A DNA stretch of 64,000 nt from Lutraria lutraria (GCA_964023205.1 OZ026840.1:32776199-32840198), one strand, 5' to 3'. Positions 1 to 12,848 are shown, numbered from the stretch's first letter. Notes: generated by a model not told the origin, from the letters alone. Numbers and translations are program-made.

Positions 1-58
1 TTAGACTAAAACAACAGCATGTACACTTTTTCATTTATCTGCCAGTTACATGCTGAAC
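1..58 (+). repeat. 58-bp exact direct repeat, copy 1
   Basis: The first 58 bases of the window recur exactly at 2590-2647, in the same orientation. The copy touches the window edge, so the repeat may extend further left. The second copy lies inside the pogo-like element at 1632-3014, so this may be a recombination or gene-conversion footprint, or part of a longer duplicated element. Confidence 0.9.
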
Positions 59-625
59 TCTTTGGAGTACTCATATATGTATTGGATGGCAGTAATAATT
101 GGAAGAGCATGTTGTTTCTCAATATCTAGGGCCATTTAACTGACATCTTTTCACTTTAAGTCAATTTTAAATCCATTTACATATGGTATTGTATTTCGAC
201 TGAAACTCTTTGGAATCCGTCTTTTTTAATGTAAATCTTCAACGTATATGTGTTGGGTGGTTGTAAGAACTAAAAAATCATGTTATTTCTTAATATCTAG
301 GGCCATTTAACTGACATCCTTTCACTTTAAGTCAGTTTTAAAGCCATTTACAAATGGTAATGTATTTTGACTGAAACTCTTTGGAATCTATTCATTTGTT
401 CAACGTAAACCTTCCATGTCCAGAACTCTTTGGAGTATTCATGTATGTATTGGGTGGTGGTAATAAGTAAAATAAAATGTTATGTATCAATAGCAAGGAC
501 CATTTGAATTATATCTTTTCACTTTAGGTCCATTTTAAAGCCGTTTGAATACAATTATATATTTTGACTGAAACTCTTTGGAATCTATTGATTTGTTTAA
601 CGTAAACCTTCCATGTCCAGAACTC
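55..625. repeat. Imperfect tandem repeat, about 170-187 bp unit, three copies
   Basis: Three diverged copies share the blocks 'aactctttgga', 'tagggccattt', 'cttttcacttta' and 'gactgaaactctttgga'. The 'gg(g/a)ccattt' block recurs at about 131, 301 and 488, giving spacings of about 170 and 187 bp. No coding potential is visible. The family is not recognised. Confidence 0.75.
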
Positions 626-1631
626 TTTGTATGTCACCTTTCTCTTAATCTGTTCTAAAAGCAATTGAACTTTGGTTCTATTCTTAGATCGAAGCTGTTT
701 TGATTAACTTCTAAAATCATTATAATTCTAAACAAGAACTGTTTGAAATCCTGACTCCATGTGACATCCTCAACGTGTGTATCATTCAATGTCATGATCT
801 TGGATATTTTGATCTACTTACTTTTCTGACAGGTACATTGTAAAGGTATTAAAATTGACTGCTGTAATTTTGTACCATGAAATTAATTGACTTTACTAAT
901 ACACTTGTGTATCTATAGGTTTCAGTCATATCAACTGAAACTCTATGCTCCACCAATTTCTGCCCTGTTAGCTCACCTGAGCACAATTGAGATTTATACA
1001 CTATGTTCCATAATGTGTAATAAGTTTCTTTTAATGATTTTGCAGTGCTATTAATTAAGGAAGTTCAATCCACTTGTCAAGATAGATAAAGCATTTGCAG
1101 TGTTGAATTTTGGTTGTAACATCTAGATCATTTTGTACTTTAATAAAACAACATCTATCAACAAGTAACACAAATTAAAATTTTATTTCATGCTGGTCAA
1201 AGAGCATTGGCTAGAACTATAAACATTTCAATATAAACAACTTACGTGGTTAATTATCTTAATACATATATCTAGACTCCTGATTAATACCTTTATAGTG
1301 ATATACATATAAATGTAGTCATTAAGCAAAAGACAAAATACTGAATTAATGAAAAAGCTAAATGGGAGAAGAACAAACACATGTACAATAGGATCAATAG
1401 AGATCACCTTACATATACATACAAGGAAAAGACATAAGTAACCATGGCAACCATAGAGATGATCAAACCTACATAAAAGAATAAAAGCCATAACTAACTG
1501 TGCAACCATAGAGATGATCAAACCTACATGAAAGAATAAAAGACATAACTAAATGTAACATGCTAATATGTATGCATGCAATAGGCTGTTAAAATACTGG
1601 ACAAATATAAATGGGGAAAAGAGAACATGTA
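626..1631. other. AT-rich non-coding stretch with a short local duplication
   Basis: No gene is recognisable. The only internal structure noticed is a tandem duplication of about 60 bp at 1440-1545, built on 'caaccatagagatgatcaa'. The long open frames here are low-complexity and hydrophobic, as expected from AT-rich non-coding DNA. Confidence 0.5.
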
Positions 1632-3014
1632 CAGTAGAACCCCGCTAATAAGACCATCTGTGGTTCTTAGACAAAGTGGTCTTAATAGCGGGGTGGTCTT
1701 AAAATAGGGGAAACCTGACCTCAAATGCAATTTCTGTCAAAATATGCAATAGGCCCTATACAATGTGATAGTTGACCATGTACTACTCGTACATAATTAA
1801 ACATGTCTAAAAATGTATTACTTTTAATTTTAGCAACTAATTAATGCTTAAATTCGACACAGGACCGCATAAAATAATTTTTTTTCATAAGATAAGTCTC
1901 CGTACGACTATTTCATACTGGAAAATCGGACCGTACTGAGGGCGTTTATTCATTATTATGATAATTAGTTAAATTCTGTGATGCTTTGTCTTTATCGTTA
2001 GACATCAATGAAGTGAAAGTAGACGGTTTACCGGCAAATATATTAAGATTCAATCCGATGAATTAAACGTGAGTTTACTAGCGAATTTAAATAGGTGACC
2101 ATTAAAATTATGTAAAACGCGCGACATTGACGCATGGTTTATGTGCCAGTGAAAACAATTGCTATTAATTAATCAACATCGATCATTGGGTTCTTAAAGT
2201 CCCATAATCATATAAATTTATCGGTTGTAATAGTTTCAGTTTGTCATATAACAGAAGAATCCGGGGCGTTTTCCTCCCATGCATACTTTATAGCAAGAAA
2301 AAATATTTCCAAAAGCATTATCGTATTTTTTTCAATATCATTGAAATAAATACTATTAATAGAACAGCTATGTTTCCCGTGTCATATTATGCACACAGCA
2401 TGAAGTGACGTCACGCGCTCTATTCATTTCAAGTTTACAAAAGCAAAATACACAGCGAAATGAGTGTTTTTAGAAGACAAAGGGTTTGTTTCGTCTGTAA
2501 TAATTATCCTGGGATAATATCAGCTATTGTCATATATTTTTTATAGCAAGAAGCTAATGGGGCTTTAAAGTCATCTGTTAGATCTAAAATTAGACTAAAA
2601 CAACAGCATGTACACTTTTTCATTTATCTGCCAGTTACATGCTGAACAGATCAGATCCACAGTATACCATACATGACCACTAATTCTTAGTCCCTTATGC
2701 ACTAATTATCATGAAAAACAAGGTCCTGACCGGAAACAATGTATGCCTCGCGGCAATCTCATTGTCAGAGGTGCGAAGTCGGTGATGCAAAATGCAAGTG
2801 TGCAATCGACCATGGTCGTAATATCGGGGTCAGAGAAGACACAGATAAACAAAATGGTCGGAGATAAGAGGTCGTATTACATAATAGTGGGGTGGTCGCA
2901 ATTTCGGATCAAAAGACCATTAAACATAGAAGGAAAAATTCTATTCTTATAAAAAATGCCCGTATTAGCGGGGTGGTCATAATTTCGAGTTGGTCGTTAG
3001 GTGGGGTTTAGGTG
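1632..3014. mobile_element. pogo/Tigger-like non-autonomous DNA transposon (Tc1/mariner superfamily)
   Basis: The left end reads CAGTAGAACCCCGCTAATAA and the right end, reverse-complemented, reads CACCTAAACCCCACCTAACG. Both ends are followed inward by gACCA and flanked outside by TA (1630-1631 and 3015-3016), the Tc1/mariner target duplication. 'Rule-of-CAGT' ends with GTAGAACCCCG are typical of pogo-like elements. The interior carries 'ggggtggtc' motifs near both ends (1681-1700, 2885-2900, 2965-2990) and no transposase. A segment at 2743-2800 matches, in inverted orientation, sequence near 44,560-44,620, so a relative lies elsewhere in the window. Confidence 0.75.
2590..2647 (+). repeat. 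58-bp exact direct repeat, copy 2
   Basis: Second copy of the sequence at 1-58, located inside the pogo-like element. It breaks the internal sequence of that element and is followed directly by unrelated AT-rich sequence. Confidence 0.9.
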
Positions 3015-3399
3015 TATTACAATATGGATTATAGTATATCATAGTGATACTCTAACCGTTAGATCCTGTGCTAGCATTATAACTATATGTAACCTGTGCA
3101 TTCATCTTGCCTAAAACAAAACCTCAAGAAGTTTACAAGGTGTAAATAGTAAAAGAAAGTAAATGGTATATACACAAAAGAAATGCATGATGTCATTTCA
3201 CTCATTTCAGGTGTCCCATATATATATAATATCTTAACAGAGATAGATGTTTGTACCTTGTAAGAATGTCATACACAAAATTGCAAAAGCTTCAGATGAA
3301 CATGTATTCTACATCAATATCAATGATATGTTGCCTTATATAATCCAGAATACCATTTATACAAACTAGAACTATCACTAAAGGTGATGAATACCCCCA

Positions 3400-3990
3400 G
3401 ATGCCGCCTTGACACAACTTCTGTTACATTTTACAAAGGGAAATATAACCTGAAAATACCTGAAAATTGTTGTTTTGAAATATCCGGACCAATTTCTTAA
3501 TATTCATTATATAAAAAATAACAAAGGGCCATAACTCATTAAAATTTACTTGGAAAAAACCTATTGTAGACATGCACAACTTGGCAAACTACTTATCACT
3601 TCTAAGAACAGTGCATGCAGTTGTTGAGAAATAGTTATGACAAAATATACATATTGTTTAAAACAAAGGGCCACTACTTAGTGAAAAGTAATCCAAACAA
3701 AACCTGGTTATTGCTTGCACAACTTGGTTTACTTTTTATAACTTCTGTGAAGTTTCATTGAATTTCTATGAGTAGTTGCTGAGTTATTGTATATACATTG
3801 TATAAAAAACAACAAAGGGTCATAACTCAGTGAAAATTAAACCAAACAAGACAAGCTTAACTAGGCTAACTACTTATCGCTTCTGTGAAGTTTCATTGAA
3901 TTCCTGCGAGTAGTTCTTGAGAAACAGACTGGACCAATTCTGTCTACAAATGCACAGACCGGCCGACCGTCAAGCGTGAATCCATATATT
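3400..3990. repeat. Dispersed mollusc-type repeat with about 140-bp internal units
   Basis: Several diverged copies of a block containing 'aaagggccataactca', 'gcacaacttgg', 'aactacttatc' and 'ttctgtgaagtttcattga' follow each other and end in 'cagaccggccgaccgtc'. The same style of unit (repeated 'ccataactc' blocks plus a CG-rich 'gacgga/gaccgg' end) is common in bivalve genomes. It is non-coding and probably a non-autonomous element. Confidence 0.6.
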
Positions 3991-4505
3991 TCATATCTTA
4001 AATTCATTAAGGCTATTTGTATCACTTCTTAACTTTGTTGACTATTTGTATTATGAAAATATTGCAATAATATCAAATGTCTACTTTTTACATTGTAGCA
4101 TTCATCATCTCATCATGTAGGTTAATCAGATAAATATTTATAATGCCTTTTTGTACACTCACCAGTACATGATACATGTTTGTTAAAGTAAAGTTATCAA
4201 TGTACAAGTAAATTCACCATCCTTAATTGTCACCGTCATAGCTACGGTTTAAAATATGGATATCAAATACACAATATATCTTTACCATTGTTTTACCAAA
4301 ATTATCCCTAAACTATCTTTGTTATGACATGAATTTTCAAAATTACAACTCTTGTATTGTACGTTACCAAAAATGTTTTGGAGCGTAATATAATTCTTTT
4401 AGTCTGTTTCAATTTATGGAGCTTGATACATTTAAAAATACTAGTACCTTCACTATTTTATTAAAAAGTTCTGTATCGGATGGAGTCAAAATGTTTATAT
4501 AAATC
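3991..4505. other. AT-rich intergenic sequence
   Basis: No gene, RNA or recognisable element was seen here. It ends at the target site of the hAT-like element. Confidence 0.5.
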
Positions 4506-5393
4506 TAAGACTGTCCCGATACAGATCTCAGCCGATACGATACGTATTGCGATACGGTACTAGCGATATGCGATATCAACGATACGATATAAAAATATTT
4601 CAAAGTAATGAAAAAACGTTGTAATATTAGTGCTTTGGGGAACTCTGCATACTTGTTAGGTGGTAGAAAGTCCTACTTAACTGTTAAAAAGATGTAAAAC
4701 TAAAATTGTCTTATACGTAAAGTCATTAATTTGATTCACATATATGTTAGTTGATTTTGTGGAAATTGAATAATTATGAGAAATATTATAACAGAAGCAA
4801 GTTTTAATCTCTGTCTGATAAATGACCTTATATCAAGAATAGAACCTAGCCACATAAAATTGTTTAAAGAATAAATGTTATGATTGTCAAATTGATTAAC
4901 AATTCTAAATTAATAATAATTAATCATATGATGGTGAGACATATTTGTTCTAAGGTTGCTAGTTCCACCACCATACTTGACATTGCGTTGACGCTTCTTA
5001 TAGACAACTACGTGCTTGTTTCATTAATCGGCAAACAAAAGTGCTGCCATATTTTTTTATGTAAAATTACATGGTGGCTTATACAAATGATAAGTCAATT
5101 TCTACTTGACAAAATCTGAATACTAGTACTAGTATTCGAATCGAATTCGTTGTCATGCTAATGTCTATAAATAGAGTATGGAATCCCTGATATTAGTTGA
5201 GTTTACAAGCATTGTCGACGATGATACGAGAGCACATTCGCAAATTTAGTTCAGTTGTTCAACATTCTAAGAGTTTTTAAGAATAAATAAAAAAAACGCG
5301 ATACAGGCGATACGGGACCTTCCGATACGATACGCATATCGTTCAGCACTGTACCGGTACGTACCGGTATGCAGCCATATCGGGACAGCCCTA
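4506..5393. mobile_element. hAT-like non-autonomous element (888 bp) with 8-bp target duplication
   Basis: The left end is TAAGACTGTCCCGATA. The right end, reverse-complemented, is TAGGGCTGTCCCGATA. Both are flanked by the same 8-bp direct repeat, tataaatc (4498-4505 and 5394-5401), which is the hAT signature. Subterminal DNA at both ends is rich in 'cgatacgatacg' motifs (4530-4590 and 5297-5345), plausible transposase-binding repeats. No transposase is encoded. The 79-codon frame at 4880-5119 is considered incidental. Confidence 0.85.
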
Positions 5394-5696
5394 TATAAAT
5401 CTATATAAATATCGTATTTGTCTTCGACTAAACTCCATGTTTCATTATGACATATCATATCAAAGCAAAAAAAAAATGTTTTCATTTGTTATAGTCACAG
5501 TTTTTTTTTGCAACCACCAACATTCCATGCTGGTATGTTTATACACATAATTTCACATAAATAATCGTGTAGTAGGCTTCTGTTGAGTCCCTAGTCCATT
5601 GTCGAATCAGAGATAAGATAACTGCTTGTATCTCATCTCAAAATGTGGAGACAATTGTTGGGCATTGTAGGACAAATATAAATGTTTACCAAACAG

Positions 5697-8474
5697 TTAT
5701 TTTCTTGATATCTTATTTCTATCAATTTCAGTTTTTATACATGAATTATTAGATGTTTCATATGTCCATTTTTTAATAATAGTGCAAAGAAACACCAAAC
5801 CTTCTCTATGCAGCACTTCATGAAGGTAGTCTGACGCCATTCTGAAAAATATTTGAAGAAAACACTTAATGAAAGTCTCACAAATGCTTCCATTAATTGA
5901 CTATTCAACCGATTAAAAAAAAATCATACAACAAATTGGAGAAGAAAAGAATGAAATAAAAATTTTGTTGAGTTATACCTTAACAATTTAAAGCTACATA
6001 AGAAAATGCTGTAATATCTGAAAGGGCATCAAGGTGGGACTCAACACACTATTAGTACATGCACTTGGATTGATTTAACCAAAATATTGCTACAGCAGGA
6101 TATGTAACAGATTACAGATTTACTGTACATTTATTAGGGAAAGATTTTACAGAATACACTTACCCATGTTTTGTAAATATTTCATTTAAAAATGACTCCT
6201 TTGGTACACCAATCACTGAACCTATTCGAGGTGATGTAGCTAGTTTTTTGAAATGTCACAGTGTAAATGTTAATATGCAAAACAAATATTAGGTAATAAA
6301 CACAATATTGGCATAAGCAAAATTCTTTGAAATGCCACGCCATGCCAATTCAATTAGTCAATGGATTAAGGCAAATAGTGCATGAAGGAAACATGAAGGA
6401 ATGTTACATTCTAGCATGCCCTGACTGTGTATGGTGCCATCACGGAAAGGTGTTATACTTCTTTGTACTATTATACATGACAAATCTGAATACATGACTG
6501 AGTTGATGTTCTTGATTAGAGCATTTGTCATGACCTACTTTTATTTTAAATTTCATGCGTTTCCCTTGAGTATTGTAAGTAAATGTATCAGTTAAATGTT
6601 CCTAGTACAAAAGGGCAATAACTCAAAAATGCAAGTCAGAGTTTTGGTTATTTACTAGTGCTCTTCCCCTCTTTAAGCTCTACTAATATTTTAAGATTCA
6701 TGCATGTCCATTTGGTACTAATCAAGTTATTGTTACAGAGAAAATGACCATTTTTCTAAGATGAAAACATCCTGACGGAAAGACTAGCAGATGGTCGGAC
6801 AATGCCAAATGTTTATATATCCCACTGCCTTTGTCAGGTGATAACAATATGGAACACAACTTCAAAACAATATCTGCTGTAGCATTATATCAAAATAGTT
6901 CGTCATCAATTTAACATTACATAAAATAACATCTCCACGAGTATATTGATAGCTATGGAACAAAACTAAACCTCTGATTAAGACAATTACCGAGCAAATA
7001 TTATCTTCTCTGCCTTTTTCTGATAAATTTTGAAGCATCTAAGTTTAAATAGTACCTGGGATGAAGTCTGTGTACAATCATAGACAACACATTTGTTTGA
7101 ATCCATTCAATGACCTAAAAATAAATATTAATTAACAGTTTATGACATCAAACAGCACAGAAAGATTCCTACTAAAATGGTCCAATGTTTAAAGGTGTAT
7201 AAAATAAAGCTTATGCTATTTACTTTTACCATTTAACTCACAGCAGTTCATATGATGTAATTAGGTGTTAGGTTAATTCTAACTTGGTGTCAGAAACTAA
7301 CAGTTGTAGAGAGTTTGGCAACAGCAAGAAACATTTTTATAATTCATAATGCAGTCATATAAAGTATTATTCTCTGATACTTTTTCACATGAATTTATAG
7401 TAGGTAAATTAACAGTAATTTTACAAAGCAGCAATAAAATAGTTCTGCTTTGTTTACTATAAATAGCCTGACTTCAAAAGATTTACAAAATAATTACAGA
7501 GCTTTCATACACTCATACATCTTCCTTTGCTTTGTAATGTATCTGATTGGTGTGCTTAGGAATTCATGATGATGTGCATGGTCTTTCTTATCACTGGAAT
7601 GATGAGACTAGTCTTAAAACTATCTCAAAAGAGTATAGTGGTGAGGTATGATTATGTATATTTTATGTAAAATCACAACATTCTTTATCATTTTATAATG
7701 ACAATGATTTAACGTCTTTACTTCTTCACTTATTAGACATCAAATGACCAGTCATAGTTCTGTTTGGGACTGGTCACCTATTTCTTACAAATGAGACCAT
7801 CAACCAAGACATTTATCAACGACATTTAATATTTTAAAGAATCTTCTCTTTACATGCAGACTAAAATTTGTAGAAGAAAGTAGTAAGTAAATGTATTTAA
7901 ATAAGACAAAACACCTTTGTTTTGAACTAAAATATGAATTATACATACCAAATCTTTTCTGCACATGCAGCAATATCTTGCGAATATCCAGCAATTACAC
8001 TCTACCGAAACTGAAAATATATAATACTATGCTAAGTATATATGAGAATGATATTATAGTCAAATAATAACAAAAACAATGGTTCAGACTTTCTCTAAAA
8101 TATTATTTAGTTTAGTATGTTGAAGGTAACATCCAAAGAAGTAAAGATGCAGATTACATGACTTTGACTTAAGTAGCATTTACATATCCTTTCTCTTCAA
8201 CTGGTATGTTACATTTGTATGCGTGCTAGCATTGGATAGCAATTACCTTGATCAATTGACATCTACATACATATGATGCACAACTTTGTACTGAAAATAA
8301 TTAAATGCTCCCAATGGGAATGAGAAAATCCCATCCCCAGAAAAGTGATTTTTAGCAGAATTTGTAAAATGCATTGAATAAAAGCTGTAGAATGAAATGA
8401 AATGCTATTAGGTAAAAAGAGTACAAAAATGAGCCACATCTAACTTACATAATCTGTTATGTCTTGCACTGTCA
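5697..8474 (-). pseudogene. C-terminal exons of the MULE-SWIM-Ulp1-PHD relic
   Basis: Five small minus-strand exons bounded by AG and GT: 8449-8474 (TVQDITDY), 7949-8001 (SVIAGYSQDIAACAEKI), 7056-7114 (VIEWIQTNV…), 6164-6239 (TSPRIGSVIGVPKESF…) and 5697-5841 (MASDYLHEVLHREG… to a TAA at 5697-5699). Phases agree at 11241/8474, 8449/8001 and 6164/5841. They disagree at 7949/7114 and 7056/6239, so an exon may be missing or damaged. No domain is recognised. The protein-like codon use and consecutive splice sites are the evidence. Intron sequence between them holds a dispersed repeat (6530-6845) and a SINE-like segment (8832-8900). Confidence 0.55.
6530..6845. repeat. Dispersed mollusc-type repeat
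   Basis: Contains 'aaaagggcaataactc', 'attcatgcatgtccatttgg' and a terminal 'cctgacggaaagactagcagatggtcggaca' style block, cut here to short motifs. It resembles the repeat at 3400-3990 in layout and is intronic relative to the minus-strand relic. Confidence 0.45.
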
Positions 8475-8831
8475 CTGTATATGTTCATGTTGAGAAAAAG
8501 AAAACAATAAACTTATAAGTAGGAGTAAGTAAAGTATTAGTAATTAAAAAAGAGAAGAAAAAAGCCATGAATATTACGGTAGTAAAACTTCTAAGATACC
8601 TTTATTAAAAAAGACATCTTAGTAAATTTTGTATGACTATCTTCAGAATGAGTCAAGAGCATTTTGCTTTCTTAAAGGAGAATATGTCCCCTCTATTCAA
8701 TACGCTTGTGTAGTTAAACAACCATTCACATAACCAATACCAACAGTTCACTATTGCACTATGGTATTTAGAATAGATCTATATGTATAGTCAAAGAATA
8801 CTAAACATTCATACAAGGTCGTAGAGGCAAG

Positions 8832-8900
8832 AGGGGAGGATTGGCTTAGTGGTTAAGATATCTGACATTCAACCCAGAGATTATGACTATCAGAACTCCT
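8832..8900 (+). mobile_element. tRNA-derived SINE-like head
   Basis: The segment contains TGGCTTAGTGGTTAAGAT, a good match to an RNA polymerase III A box in a tRNA-like context. The expected B box downstream is degenerate, so this is at best an old SINE copy, probably extending to about 9080. It lies in an intron of the minus-strand relic. Confidence 0.4.
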
Positions 8901-9139
8901 CGAGCTTGTCTAAAGAAAAGTCTCTCAGACATAAGGGCATGCTGCCATGATGTTGTTGTTGTCCACAGGCTTCTTTCCATTATGTCTGACCCTGTAAATC
9001 CAATGATGGAGACAGCCTGTTTCACTTTAAATGGAAATTTGATGCCCATTTCATCATTAGTAATGGATAAACACATTAGAAAGTATGTAATTCTGAGACT
9101 GAATTTTGGAAATGAGTGCCTGGTATTGAAAAAGTAGTG

Positions 9140-9690
9140 ACCAGAAACAGCATAACCAAAATTTGTAACCCTGCATTTCTGTAAGAGGCGTATTTCTCAG
9201 TTATGGAAATACCCAAGTAGTTACAATTGGGATTGTGGGTTTATGCCAGCATGTTTTATCAAATGAAGTTAATAATAATTTACGTTTCATTACAAATAAG
9301 CTATGCAGTATGTTTCAAACTAATATATACTTGGAAAATATATGCCTAAATGTCAACGAAATTTATTTTAAAAAAAATATGATGGTTACACACAACAGAC
9401 AGGACTTATCACAATACTGTAGGATGCTTTAATTTCACAAGGTCAAAATTTTGCGTTTTTTGTTAAAAATCAACTGTTTTCGTTATTCGCATATTTATGA
9501 ATTCACAACGTCGTCAGGCAGGATTAAAATGCCATCAAAGACACGCAGTCGTTGCTCTGATATTTGTGTGTCACACCTGATCTGTTAGACATTTAAGTTG
9601 TGATTCAGTGTTTTATATCTAAACAAGTATAATAACAATAGATTGATAATACTTTGGGATTGTTTCACAAATAGTAGGTACCGGTAAGTG
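9140..9690. other. AT-rich intronic sequence
   Basis: No exon or element is recognised between the SINE-like segment and the tandem-unit repeat that follows. Confidence 0.4.
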
Positions 9691-9694
9691 TGAA

Positions 9695-10860
9695 CAAGAG
9701 GGCCAAGATGGCCCTATATCGCTCACATGACAATCACTGTTCACTCATTAAAACATTGTTTTGAACCGGTGACCTAGTTTTTGACCCCAGACGACCTGTG
9801 TTCGAATTTGTCTCACATATCATTAAGACAAACAGTCTGACTAGGTTTGGTGAAGATACGATCAAAATTTGACATCTACAGTGTTAATAAGGTTTTCCTA
9901 AGATTTGACCTTGTGACCTGGTTTTTGACCCTAGGTGACCCATATTTTAACTTGTCCTTAATATCATTAAGACAAACAATCTGACAAGGTTTGGCCAAGA
10001 TCCAATCAAAACCATGACATTTAGAGCTTTTACAAGATTTTTACCTAAGATTTGACCTGGTGACCCAGTTTTTGAACCGGCTGACCCATGCTCTTCCGTG
10101 ACCCACATATCATTGAGGCAAACATTTTGACAAGGTTTGGTGAAGATCAAATTAAAACTGTGACATCTACAGTGTTAACAAAGTTTTCCTAAGATTTGAT
10201 CTGGTGACCTAGTTATTGACCCCAGATGACCCATATTTATACTTGACCGTTATATCATTAAAACAAACGATTTGACAAAGTTTGGTGAAGATCCAATAAT
10301 AACTGTGAAATCTACAGTGTTAACATGGTTTTTCATAAGATTTGACCTAGCAACCTAGTTTTTGACCCAAGATGACCTATGTTCGAACTCGTCCAAGATA
10401 TTATGAAGACAAACATTCTGACAAGGTTTCATGATCATCCAATCAAAACAGTGACTTCTAGAGTGTTCACAAGGTTTTCCAGCAATTTGCCCTAGTGACA
10501 TAATTTTACTACAGAAATTACCCATTTTCAAACTTGACCTACATATTATTAAAATAAACATTCTGACAAAGTTTCATGAAGATACAGTCAAAACAGTGAT
10601 TTCTAAAGTGTTCACAAGGTTTTCCATTATTTGGCCCTGGTGACCTAGTTTTTGACCCCAAATGGCCCAATATCGAACTCGTCCGAGATTTTGTTGATAT
10701 TAACGTTCTGACCCAGTTTTGTAAAATTGAGCCAAAAATGTGGCCCCTAGTGTGGTCACAACATAAAGTTTGACGACGCACGACGCTGGACGCCGGACGG
10801 AGAGTGATCCTAATAGCTCACTTTGTGACATGTGAGCGAAAAACTGTTACTAGTATGATC
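9695..10860. mobile_element. Non-autonomous element with about 140-bp internal tandem units
   Basis: It starts 'aagagggccaagatggccc…tcgctcacatga' and ends '…gtgacatgtgagcgaaa', so the ends are inverted (tcgctcacatg / catgtgagcga). Between them lie about seven diverged copies of a block containing 'gacctagtttttgacccc', 'gatgaccca', 'cattaagacaaac', 'tgacaaggtttgg', 'gaagatccaatcaaaac' and 'gtgttaacaaggtttt'. The 3' part carries the CG-rich 'gacgacgcacgacgctggac'. This layout is a familiar bivalve repeat; the coding frames across it on both strands are artefacts of the repetition. Confidence 0.7.
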
Positions 10861-11240
10861 AAACGATGTCCAAAAAATGTCCAACAAACGATTGTTTAGA
10901 AAAGCAATATTATAAAAAAAATTAGATTGCAAACATTGAAGGTATATGTTTATTGTTAATATATTGCTTTCAACAGATTAACTAAACTGATTATTCTACG
11001 ATAAAAACTATTACTGACTTAAGTTGCGTATTTTCGAAAACATACCGGTACTAATTTTCAAATATATAAAACTAAGCATTTATTTGCGACATTTATTAAT
11101 CAGCGAGGTATTCGATTCGCGAATATTAGCGAAAATAAAACTAACACAAATAAAACCAGTTCTACAGTAAGTTAGCATTGGAAATTTTTGCACCCTTTTC
11201 TGCTTACAATTCAGAAACTTTTTAATGTTTGAAAACTTAC

Positions 11241-12142
11241 ATTTTGAAGACAGTTTAGCATTACATGCTTCCTCACTTTTCTGACTAGGAATTGTAACGT
11301 CTAAATCCTAAAAAAAAACAATTAAATCTTATATCACAGTATATTTTAAAATGTATAAAACATTCTGCTATTTCAGACAATTGTCTGTTTTTTTTAGTGC
11401 TGCGCTTTTCAAAATGATACTAGTTACATTGTGAGTTCTTCCTTCATAAAAATGGGCAAACAATGTAAGAAAGTTTACTGAAAGTAGTATACGTGTACAT
11501 ATACTTGAAGAACTAATTAAATACTGAACCAAGTTACATCCAAAATCAGCACAGCTATTTTTGTTATTTTCCTTTTATTTTTGTAACAAAGTAAAGACTG
11601 GTGAAGAAATAATTGTTGAAAGAAAAAATAAATTGATACAAATTTATACTGTACCTTACATGAGCTGCAGATGAACACTTCTGGTTCCTCCACCAACCCA
11701 AGACATGACGGATGGTACCACGAGTTACACTTCTCGCACTGCCAATATTTTCTGTATTTAAAGATAAACACTCACATAGACATTTCATTCAACGTAAACA
11801 ATGTCAAATTATGACGTTTAATTTTGTGAAATATTTGTTATATAGGATACAAAACGATACAACACAACTTGGAAGATGCAAATCAAATAGTATGATATGA
11901 AGGGAGAGCAGTATTAACTCTATGACAAATGTGATATACTAAGGCAGACTATTACTTGAATGTATATAATTTGTATTCTAGCTGTTAGCTTTTTACTTCC
12001 AATGTTAGTATTACATACTGGCTTATTAATACTTCTAAACAAAGATAGCATTTTACCTCCCGTCATCAGGTTTGTTGCGAAGACAGTACCGCTCTCTGCA
12101 CAATTTCTTGGGAGTCCAGGACTGAAATGATGATCTTCTTTT
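11241..12142 (-). pseudogene. PHD finger exons of the relic
   Basis: Exons 12057-12142, 11655-11751 and 11241-11307 splice in phase. The first begins KRRSSFQSWTPKKL and carries the start of a PHD finger (RYCLRNKPDDGR). The second supplies KYWQCEKCNSWYHPSC, LGLVEEPEVF and ICSSCK. PHD fingers bind histone H3 tails or related peptides through a Cys4-His-Cys3 zinc cluster. Here the second expected cysteine of the opening CxC is arginine (codon CGC, one change from TGC), so the first zinc site is incomplete. The other cysteines and the WYHPSC His/Cys pair are present. The last exon (DLDVTIPSQKSEEA…) is a linker. Confidence 0.8.
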
Positions 12143-12585
12143 CTGTAAAAGGAAAGATATGTATTAAAATACTGTACTTTTCATTTAAATGTAAAATGAA
12201 CTAATTCTCAAAATCGTGATACCCAGAGTTGCTGCTTGACATTACTATGGTGGCTGATTAGGTCATTTCTTTCTTTTGTGTTTATTGGATGCAATCACAA
12301 CAAAATAGCAAAGGACTTGCTTTATGTAAAGTCACACTCATTATTGTTTACTATTGATGTGTTGCCAATTTGCCAGCAACACATTTATAGACCCTTGAGC
12401 AAAGAAGGCAATATAGCAGATGCATAAATTTATTGTTTCAGAGATCATTGAATTCCAGAAGGCATCCATCATTCTTTTTCTTTTATTCTGTTGGCAAATA
12501 AATCTATGTCATAGTGTTCAGGTACATTGATTTGATGTACAGAAAATAATTTTGATAACATCCAATTTCCAAAATTGATACATAC

Positions 12586-12848
12586 CCTTTTTCTGTTAGT
12601 TCTTGTCGACATTTTTCTCTCAACACAAACTGTTACTGGAGAATCATTACCTCATTTAGGAGAATCGTAAACTCTTTCCACAGATTCATCACTAGTAACT
12701 CTTTCAGGAGAATCATGATCTCTTTTAGAAGAATTATCAACTCTTTCAGGAGAGTCGTAAATTCTTTCAGCAGATTCATTACTAGTAACTCTTTCAGGAG
12801 AATCATTAAGTCTTTCAGGAGATTCCACTGGCAGAATTTTGGGCTTAA
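12586..12848 (-). pseudogene. Ser/Pro/Glu repeat exon with in-frame stop
   Basis: A 263-bp exon between TTTCAG and GTATGT encodes a degenerate short repeat built on 'DSPERV' and 'SNESAERIYDSPERV', about seven copies of an S-P-E-R core. The phase fits the exon on each side. An in-frame TGA at 12652-12654 falls where the repeat predicts 'SPER', followed by an intact frame into the PHD exon. The region is probably a disordered linker between the protease and PHD domains. Confidence 0.75.

Noticed and set aside
9947..10781. Three open frames on the minus strand
   Set aside because: They lie across the tandem units of a non-coding mollusc repeat and repeat the same peptide pieces.
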